Part shown: in pieces, positions 39,261 through 44,951 of the stretch
Numbering within the stretch: position 1 is the stretch's first letter
Layout of the letters: each line of letters opens with the position of its first letter
Source of the DNA: Caldifarciminota bacterium
GTDB lineage: Bacteria > Hydrothermota > Hydrothermia > LBFQ01
Length of the DNA: 46,770 nt
NCBI GenBank assembly: GCA_027002825.1
Contig: JALWZG010000078.1
Coordinates: 1 to 46,770 of the forward strand
Direction of reading: 5' to 3'
Translations under genes and position numbers: made by a program
The notes under the pieces: generated by a model
Database searches by the model: none
What the model was told of the DNA's origin: nothing
What the model saw: only the letters and a program-made list of their open reading frames with translations

Positions 39261-41411
39261 TCACCTTACCACCACCTTGTGGACCTTGCCACCGCTCACC
39301 ACGAAGTATATACCGGTGCGCAGGGACACCTCCTTTCCGGCCTTGAACCTTCCGAGAAGCCTTCCGGAGGCGTCGTAAAGCGAGGAGTTCCTCTGGAAAG
39401 TCAGTGTGTTTCCGCTCAGGAGATAGGGCAGGGTTCGGTTGCGGGGTTTGGTCATCTCGCCGAATTCCAAGGTTTGCTCGTTACCACACGGACCGGCATC
39501 CGCGGCCACAAGGCTGTAAGGTTGGGTTCCACCCGGTTTGGGGTTGTTAAGGGCCACGCCTGCAACCTTTATCGTCCATGTCCCCCTGCGCGCGGGGGAT
39601 ACGTAGACCACTTCCGTCGGGTTTGTGTAATCCCTTGAGGTGGGGTTGGGTGTAGAAACACCGTTTGTGTCCATAACGTTCCCCTTGAAGACCAACCCCT
39701 CAGGTGATATTACGATGAGATCCAGGTCGTTCTGGAGGTAGGCCCCAGGTGCATCCGTCCAGCTGAGGACGACCTTGACGTAATCCGTCATCACGGACTC
39801 GCTACATCCCAGATCCACGTGAAAGACGGCCGTGTCCCCTTGGGATATACCCACCGTGTCGTCCACCACGAAGAGCCTGTGTTTGTACTCGGGTGGGGCG
39901 TTCCTGAAGTACATAGCCTTGCTGAGGTTTATCCTGCCGAAACCCACCTCGCCGTTAGGGGGTGGAGGCTCGTTTGCGAGGGGCTCCGCCGCGAGGATGA
40001 GCATGGCCTTCAGTAGAGAGCCTTGGGGGGTGAAGGCGTCCGAGGGCGTGGCCTGACCGCTGGGATAAAACCCATCCCTGAAGTACTGCCTGACCAGAAG
40101 GGCGGCACCGGCTGCGGCCGGCGCGGCCATGGACGTGCCCTGGAAGGAATAACCCGTCACCCTGCAGGAGGGTGTCCTATCGGTCCGGTTCTTCGCAGAG
40201 GTTATGAACCCCCACCTGTAATCCCCTCCGGGTGTCATGACCTCGGGCTTTATACGTCCGTCGTAAGCCGGTCCCTGCGAGGAGTAATAGGCCCTGTACT
40301 CATCGTACCCCCCGGATACGTTGAAGGGCCCCGTCGCTCCCACACTCAACACGTTTTTGGCCGTCGCGGGTGATCCCAGGGTGCGATCCTCGTAAGCCCC
40401 ATCCGAGCTGTTGTTCCCCGCGGCCACCACAACAAGGGCATCGGGATAATCCCACATGAAACGGTCAACATCTCTCGCCGAAGAGGTGTACGAGTTCCAA
40501 GGACTGCCGAAGGACATGTTTATCACCCGTGCCCCGTCGGGGTAGAAGTAGTTGGTGAGTATATCGTAAAGCGTTGAGGAATAACACACGCTGTTGCAGT
40601 TGCCGCAGGAGGGACTGCCAACATCCCCGAAGACCACCTTGGCCCCGTAGGCCATTCCCTTGAACCTGTGATAAAGGGACGCCGTGGTATCCGGATATCC
40701 AAGAAACGTGCCGGACACGTGGGTTCCATGGGAGAGATCACACGTCGCAAAATCGTCGGCATACGAGCTCAGGACATGGTAGGCTATAACCTTCCTGTGT
40801 GCCGGACCGGGTGTGATCACGGTCGTGTCCCTGAAGAAACATGAATAGTAGTCAAGACCCGTATCCATCACACCCCCTATCTCACCCTCACCCGTTATGC
40901 CGTTCTCCCACACCAGTGAGTCCCCGGCGACGTGCGTTTGTATGGACCACCTGGTGTTCTGGTTGTAGAAGTACATCCTGAAGTCCGGCTCCACCGAGGA
41001 TACGTGTGGGGACTTCGCCAGGTCCAGGGCCACGGAGAGGACGTCCTGTGGGGAGACGTATATTTTGTAACGGGGGATTTCGGGGTCCTTGAACTCCTCA
41101 GGCACAAACCCGCGCGCCGTCAGAAGATCCAGCAGGTGTGCCGGGTTTTCTCCGGGAAACCCCGATATTATCAACCTTACTCTGCCGGAATAGATGGCGT
41201 CTTCAAGATGGCCCTCAAAGATGGCCCGGCTGACCTTCAGCTCAACCGGTACAGGGGATGTCTTGAAGGGTAGCTTTGTCCCTTCCGGAACGTACGCTAT
41301 ATAACCGTATCCCGGAACGTACTCGTACACGCCAACGCCGTAGTCCCGGAGGGTGGACACATCCGCCCTCCCGTCAACCAACATCCAACCTCCTATCACA
41401 AGGGCAAACAT
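39261..41411 (-). CDS. Secreted subtilisin-like serine protease (subtilase 3)
   Basis: Read from the ATG at 41411, this is a 716-residue S8 protease. It has a hydrophobic signal-like start (MFALVIGGWMLV) and a propeptide of about 150 residues. The triad is D183 (GVMDTGLD), H228 (DLSHGTHVSG) and S427 (QGTSMAAPAAAGAALL), with oxyanion Asn in VAAGNN. A Cys-rich loop (SCGNCNSVCY) lies near residues 268-277. A PPC/P-like domain and a tail with YDASGRLLG, LRTGIYFVVSG and ending KVVVR complete it. Its core and flanks closely resemble subtilase 1, so the two are paralogues. TATAAT nine bases upstream decides the start over an in-frame ATG at 41450. Confidence 0.93.
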   Translation of the reverse strand: MFALVIGGWMLVDGRADVSTLRDYGVGVYEYVPGYGYIAYVPEGTKLPFKTSPVPVELKVSRAIFEGHLEDAIYSGRVRLIISGFPGENPAHLLDLLTARGFVPEEFKDPEIPRYKIYVSPQDVLSVALDLAKSPHVSSVEPDFRMYFYNQNTRWSIQTHVAGDSLVWENGITGEGEIGGVMDTGLDYYSCFFRDTTVITPGPAHRKVIAYHVLSSYADDFATCDLSHGTHVSGTFLGYPDTTASLYHRFKGMAYGAKVVFGDVGSPSCGNCNSVCYSSTLYDILTNYFYPDGARVINMSFGSPWNSYTSSARDVDRFMWDYPDALVVVAAGNNSSDGAYEDRTLGSPATAKNVLSVGATGPFNVSGGYDEYRAYYSSQGPAYDGRIKPEVMTPGGDYRWGFITSAKNRTDRTPSCRVTGYSFQGTSMAAPAAAGAALLVRQYFRDGFYPSGQATPSDAFTPQGSLLKAMLILAAEPLANEPPPPNGEVGFGRINLSKAMYFRNAPPEYKHRLFVVDDTVGISQGDTAVFHVDLGCSESVMTDYVKVVLSWTDAPGAYLQNDLDLIVISPEGLVFKGNVMDTNGVSTPNPTSRDYTNPTEVVYVSPARRGTWTIKVAGVALNNPKPGGTQPYSLVAADAGPCGNEQTLEFGEMTKPRNRTLPYLLSGNTLTFQRNSSLYDASGRLLGRFKAGKEVSLRTGIYFVVSGGKVHKVVVR

Positions 41412-41420
41412 ACTTCTGCT

Positions 41421-41426
41421 ATTATA
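41421..41426 (-). promoter_or_regulatory. -10 box (TATAAT) of subtilase 3
   Basis: TATAAT on the minus strand is nine bases before the ATG at 41411. Confidence 0.6.
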
Positions 41427-41466
41427 GGGTAGCGCGCAGGACGGATGCAAACGAACTTTTCAACGG

Positions 41467-41472
41467 TAAAAT
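41467..41472 (+). promoter_or_regulatory. -10 box (TAAAAT) of nuoA
   Basis: TAAAAT lies nine bases before the ATG at 41482. Confidence 0.55.
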
Positions 41473-41481
41473 ATCCGGCCT

Positions 41482-41835
41482 ATGGGTGAACTCTGGAAGC
41501 TGGGGATAATGCTCCTTGTAGGTCTGTTGGTGGCGTATGGGGGACTGATAGCGTCTCTGATCTTCGGCCCACGCCGACCCACGAGGACCAAAAACTACCC
41601 CTATGAGTCCGGTGTAAAGGTGAAGGAGGGGGGACACGGGAAGGTGGCCGTGAAGTACTTCTTGGTGGCCCTACTCTTTTTGGTGTTTGACGTTGAGGCC
41701 GTCGTCCTCTTCCCGTGGGCGGTTGAGCTGGTGGATATGAGGCTGATCGCCGCCCTTGAGGGTGCGCTGTTTTTGGTGGTCCTCGTCGTCATATACCTTT
41801 ACGCCCTGGGTAAAGACGCCATAAAGTGGGTTTAG
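41482..41835 (+). CDS. nuoA: NADH-quinone oxidoreductase subunit A
   Basis: NuoA is a membrane subunit of complex I at the hinge between the quinone site and the proton channels. The 117-residue protein has three membrane segments and the conserved loop KNYPYESGVK, followed by KYFLVALLFLVFDVEAVVLFPWA, a reliable NuoA signature. No nuoB or other complex I gene follows; the next gene is convergent and overlaps by 165 bases. The Cys often found in the loop (YECG) is replaced by Ser. Confidence 0.93.
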   Translation: MGELWKLGIMLLVGLLVAYGGLIASLIFGPRRPTRTKNYPYESGVKVKEGGHGKVAVKYFLVALLFLVFDVEAVVLFPWAVELVDMRLIAALEGALFLVVLVVIYLYALGKDAIKWV

Positions 41836-42531
41836 GGCGTCCCTCAGGAAACTGGAGTACATCTCCCCTTTGTGGGGGTGCAATCTGACTTCCACCACTT
41901 TGACGTTTTCGGGAACAGGCGCGACTATCTCCTCACCTCGGGCCAACACCAGAACACCCACTTCCCGAAGCGCCTTCCCAAACCTTTCAACATCCCCTTC
42001 GGAGGGTTCCGAAAACTCGTTTTTCCTTAGTACACATGGCACACCGATACCCAAACCCTCAAGGAAGACTTTGAGGACGGGTGTGGAAACGCAGGCCTTT
42101 CCCTCAAACCTTACCGAGAAGAGCGAGTCCACCCTCAAAAGGAAATCCCTGAATCTCCCGGTTTTGTACTCACTTCCCTGACACATCTTCAGGGCGCTGT
42201 CCAAAACTTCGGCAACCTTTACGACTCCGTCCCTGTAAAGCCAGAAGTGGGGCTCCTCCAGAGCAACGTTTACACCCCTCCACCCCTGCGCCCAACCGTC
42301 AAGGCCCTTTACCTTTACGAACGCGCATGCGTTTTCAACCTTCACCACATCCTTCGGAGAAGGTTCGTAATCGTGGGTATGGCCTTTGCCCTCGGCCACG
42401 ACGTAGTACTTACACGTCGGACACATCTCCAGGGCTATGCTGTGAAGGGGAGGGTTGGAGAGGGCGATGTAATCGCCCCTTTTACCCGAACATCCGATCA
42501 GTAGAACGGTCAGGATGAGCAGAACCCTCAT
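41671..42531 (-). CDS. Metal-binding lipoprotein related to ZnuA-type substrate-binding proteins
   Basis: This 286-residue frame has a lipoprotein signal (lipobox LLIG-C14) and a metal-site segment GKGHTHDYEPSPKDVV with H51/H53, close to the ZnuA/TroA pattern GxxxHxYxPxP. It is followed by ENACAFVKVKGLDGW, typical of the same family. A CPTC pair (C37/C40) is unusual. It may bind zinc or manganese for an ABC importer, but no permease or ATPase gene is adjacent. The last 54 residues are encoded opposite the 3' third of nuoA and are low in family character, so the true C-terminus or the reading frame there is uncertain. The ATG overlaps the IscU-type gene (ATGA). Confidence 0.6.
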   Translation of the reverse strand: MRVLLILTVLLIGCSGKRGDYIALSNPPLHSIALEMCPTCKYYVVAEGKGHTHDYEPSPKDVVKVENACAFVKVKGLDGWAQGWRGVNVALEEPHFWLYRDGVVKVAEVLDSALKMCQGSEYKTGRFRDFLLRVDSLFSVRFEGKACVSTPVLKVFLEGLGIGVPCVLRKNEFSEPSEGDVERFGKALREVGVLVLARGEEIVAPVPENVKVVEVRLHPHKGEMYSSFLRDALNPLYGVFTQGVKVYDDEDHQKQRTLKGGDQPHIHQLNRPREEDDGLNVKHQKE

Positions 42532-42893
42532 CTGATGGACTCAACGGCCGCCTTTAAGGTGTCAAGGGCAAGGGTGGCACACTTGAACCTCCCCCTCATT
42601 ATGTCCGGTCCCACCTTCTCCTCAAGGAATTTGTAATCCAAATCCAATATCTCTTCGGCGGTTTTGCCGTCGCTCGCCTCCGCCACCATGGAGGCACAGG
42701 CCTGTGAAACCGTACAACCCTCCCCCGTGAAGGACACGCTCAGCGTGCCATCGGGGTTCCTCTTCAGGTATATCACCACCACGTCGCCGCATCCGGGGTT
42801 CCCTCCCTTTAAGACCACGTCCGCATCCTCCATCTCCCCCCTCCTCCGGGGTCTGTGGTAGTGGTCCAAGATGTAGTCCAGAAACTCCTGCAT
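42528..42893 (-). CDS. IscU/SufU-type iron-sulfur cluster scaffold
   Basis: On this 121-residue protein 2Fe-2S or 4Fe-4S clusters are assembled from sulfur supplied by a cysteine desulfurase. The ligands are present: C35 with D37 (GNPGCGD), C60 (GEGCTVS) and C105 (RFKCATLA). An extra Cys, C66, occupies a position that is usually Ser in SufU. It starts at an ATG overlapping the rpsT stop by one base (TGATG); a GTG one codon earlier is possible. No desulfurase gene is next to it. Expression with ribosomal protein S20 is likely because the genes abut. Confidence 0.93.
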   Translation of the reverse strand: MQEFLDYILDHYHRPRRRGEMEDADVVLKGGNPGCGDVVVIYLKRNPDGTLSVSFTGEGCTVSQACASMVAEASDGKTAEEILDLDYKFLEEKVGPDIMRGRFKCATLALDTLKAAVESIR

Positions 42894-43165
42894 CACCTTC
42901 CGCTTTGGACAAACCCGTTGTAATGGCGTGTGAACTTGGACTTCAGGCGAGCCACCTTGTTGGGGTGGAAGATCCTCCTCTGGGCCATCTTGTCAAGGAC
43001 GGAGTAAAGCTCTCTCAGAATCTCCTCCTTCTCCTGGGGGTTTTCCGCCCTGCGGAACTTCTTTCTCAGGCTTCTGAAGAGGTTTTTCCACCTGAGGTTT
43101 CTGAGCCTTCTCCTCTCCTGTCTTCTCTGCGTTCTCAGGACGGAGAGCTTCTTTTTAGCCGCCAT
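42893..43165 (-). CDS. rpsT: 30S ribosomal protein S20
   Basis: S20 is a helical primary binding protein of 16S rRNA. The 90-residue protein is strongly basic with the typical N-terminus AAKKKLSVLRTQRRQERRRLRN and the C-terminal segment YSVLDKMAQRRIFHPNKVARLKSKFTR, given here as two separate landmarks. TATAAT lies eight bases before the ATG with no Shine-Dalgarno site. The message of this ribosomal protein is therefore predicted to be leaderless, notable for a highly expressed gene. Confidence 0.95.
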   Translation of the reverse strand: MAAKKKLSVLRTQRRQERRRLRNLRWKNLFRSLRKKFRRAENPQEKEEILRELYSVLDKMAQRRIFHPNKVARLKSKFTRHYNGFVQSGR

Positions 43166-43173
43166 AACCGTTT

Positions 43174-43179
43174 ATTATA
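43174..43179 (-). promoter_or_regulatory. -10 box (TATAAT) of rpsT
   Basis: TATAAT on the minus strand is eight bases before the rpsT ATG at 43165. A loose TTTTCA lies about 17 bp further upstream. Confidence 0.6.
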
Positions 43180-43188
43180 CGGAGGAAA

Positions 43189-43494
43189 TCACGACCTGAA
43201 AAACGAGTAGGAGGCCATGAGGAAAAAGGGAAAGGCCAGGGCGGGGTCTTTCAAGCTGTAGTAGGTGTAAAGGCCGAGGGCGATGTTGGCCGCTCCTATC
43301 GCCTTGAGGGCAAAACCCACAAAGGTGTGTTTTACCAGACGTCTGACCCACGAGACGGTGAGGACGGCGAACAGGACGAGGAGCATGAACTCAAGGGCTA
43401 CGACGGATACATCCCTCGGTTTGTCATCCCCCCCCCAGAGGAAGAGAAGGGCGCCAAAACCCGCGGGCAGGAGGGAGAGGAGGATCTTCTTCAA
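43189..43494 (-). CDS. Small membrane protein of unknown function
   Basis: This 101-residue protein has about four hydrophobic segments (near 4-20, 32-50, 58-80 and 86-99), separated by short charged loops (GGDDKPRD, VRRLVKH). It starts at a TTG overlapping the lpdA stop by four bases (TTGA), so it is translated with lpdA. It resembles generic small inner-membrane proteins and no family is recognised. Its function may relate to the envelope rather than to the dehydrogenase. Confidence 0.6.
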   Translation of the reverse strand: MKKILLSLLPAGFGALLFLWGGDDKPRDVSVVALEFMLLVLFAVLTVSWVRRLVKHTFVGFALKAIGAANIALGLYTYYSLKDPALAFPFFLMASYSFFRS

Positions 43495-44867
43495 TTTACG
43501 ATATGAACGGCCTTCTTCAGGACGTTTGCGGCGGCCTCCATCAGGGCTTCTGACGTCGTCGGATGCGGATGCACCACGCTTTCCAAATCCCCGACGGTCA
43601 GTCCCCTCTCAAGGGCGAGGGTGGCTTCCGAGACTATGGCCGAGGCCTCCGGCGATATAACGTGTACGCCGAGCAATTCCCCTCTTCCGCGCTCGGACAC
43701 CACCTTTACAACCCCTTCAACTCCCCCCATGGTATGCGCCCTTCCAAGGGCGGATAGGGGGAACTTTCCGACGACCACATCGTACCCCATTCCTCTGGCG
43801 TCCTCCTCGCTGAGGCCGACCGTGGCGTATTCGGGGTAGGTGTATACGACAGCCGGAACGTACTTCCAGTTTTTCCGCACGTCCAAACCGGCGGCCACCT
43901 CCGCCGCGAGGATTCCCTCCTTCTGTGCGCGGTGGGCCAGCATGGGACCGGGTGTTATGTCCCCTATGGCCAGGACACCGGGTAGGTTCGTCTCCATCCT
44001 CCCGTTCACCGTTATAAAACCCCTTTCGTCCATCCCTATACCCGTACCCCTCAGGAATTCGGTGTTCGGTATTCTACCGACGGCCACGAGTACCTTATCG
44101 TATTCCTCCTTCACCTCTCCCCCTTCGGATGCGAGTACAACCGCACCGTCTTCCCCAACCTCTTTGACGGTCGTTGATAACCTTATGTCTATCCCCTCCT
44201 TTTTCAGGATACGGGCGTAAAGGTTGGCCATCTCCCTGTCCGTTCCCGGCAGGATCTGATCCATTATGTCCACCACCACCACCCTTTCCGTGCCGAGTTT
44301 TTTGTAAACGTACGCGAACTCCAGACCGACGGCCCCTGCTCCCACGATTAAAAGGCTTTGGGGTATCTCACCCAACGCCACGGCATCGTTGCTGTCCCAT
44401 ATCCTCTCCCCGTCTCGCTCCAACCCTTTCAGATAACGGGGTCGTGAACCCGTGGCGAGTATGACGTTTTTGGCCTCAACCGTAAGTCTCCCCTTTTCCG
44501 TTCTCACCTCAACCTTTCCCGGCGCGATCAGCCTTCCCTCACCTCTTATCAGCTCAACCCCGTTCCTCTTGAAGAGGAACTCCACGCCCTTAACCAACCT
44601 GTTCACCACCCTTTCCTTCCAGGAGTTGAGTTTCCGGATATCAACACCGATTTCGGCTCTTACACCGAATTTGCCGGCACCCCTGATGGAATCCACCGTG
44701 TGGGCCGCATGGAGCAGGGCCTTTGTGGGTATGCACCCGACGTTCAGACATACACCCCCAACCCTCCATTTCTCCACAACAAGGGTTTTAAGTCCGAGCT
44801 GACCTGCCCGTATGGCGGACACGTACCCTCCGGGACCGGCGCCTATGATTACGAGGTCGTACCTCAT
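43491..44867 (-). CDS. lpdA: Dihydrolipoyl dehydrogenase (E3)
   Basis: It reoxidises dihydrolipoyl groups of 2-oxoacid dehydrogenase or glycine cleavage complexes, passing electrons to NAD+. The 458-residue flavoprotein has the FAD site VIIGAGPGGYVSAI, the redox disulfide C40/C45 (GGVCLNVGCIPTKA), and an NAD-binding GAGAVGLEFAYVY. AIGDITPGPMLAHRA and the catalytic HPHPTTSE near the C-terminus complete the motif set. The ATG at 44867 was chosen because TAGAAT lies seven bases before it and the family N-terminus begins there; an in-frame start at 44915 is less likely. No E1 or E2 gene is near. Confidence 0.96.
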   Translation of the reverse strand: MRYDLVIIGAGPGGYVSAIRAGQLGLKTLVVEKWRVGGVCLNVGCIPTKALLHAAHTVDSIRGAGKFGVRAEIGVDIRKLNSWKERVVNRLVKGVEFLFKRNGVELIRGEGRLIAPGKVEVRTEKGRLTVEAKNVILATGSRPRYLKGLERDGERIWDSNDAVALGEIPQSLLIVGAGAVGLEFAYVYKKLGTERVVVVDIMDQILPGTDREMANLYARILKKEGIDIRLSTTVKEVGEDGAVVLASEGGEVKEEYDKVLVAVGRIPNTEFLRGTGIGMDERGFITVNGRMETNLPGVLAIGDITPGPMLAHRAQKEGILAAEVAAGLDVRKNWKYVPAVVYTYPEYATVGLSEEDARGMGYDVVVGKFPLSALGRAHTMGGVEGVVKVVSERGRGELLGVHVISPEASAIVSEATLALERGLTVGDLESVVHPHPTTSEALMEAAANVLKKAVHIVN

Positions 44868-44874
44868 GGACGGA

Positions 44875-44880
44875 ATTCTA
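44875..44880 (-). promoter_or_regulatory. -10 box (TAGAAT) of lpdA
   Basis: TAGAAT on the minus strand is seven bases before the ATG at 44867. It is 57 bp from the divergent acetate-CoA ligase -10 box. Confidence 0.55.
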
Positions 44881-44937
44881 ACGGTGTATTGGACAGGGAT
44901 TGTCGCGGATGTCAACCCCCCGCTCCGATTTCACAGG

Positions 44938-44943
44938 TAGAAT
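44938..44943 (+). promoter_or_regulatory. -10 box (TAGAAT) of the acetate-CoA ligase
   Basis: TAGAAT lies eight bases before the ATG at 44952. Confidence 0.55.
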
Positions 44944-44951
44944 CCCCTCCG

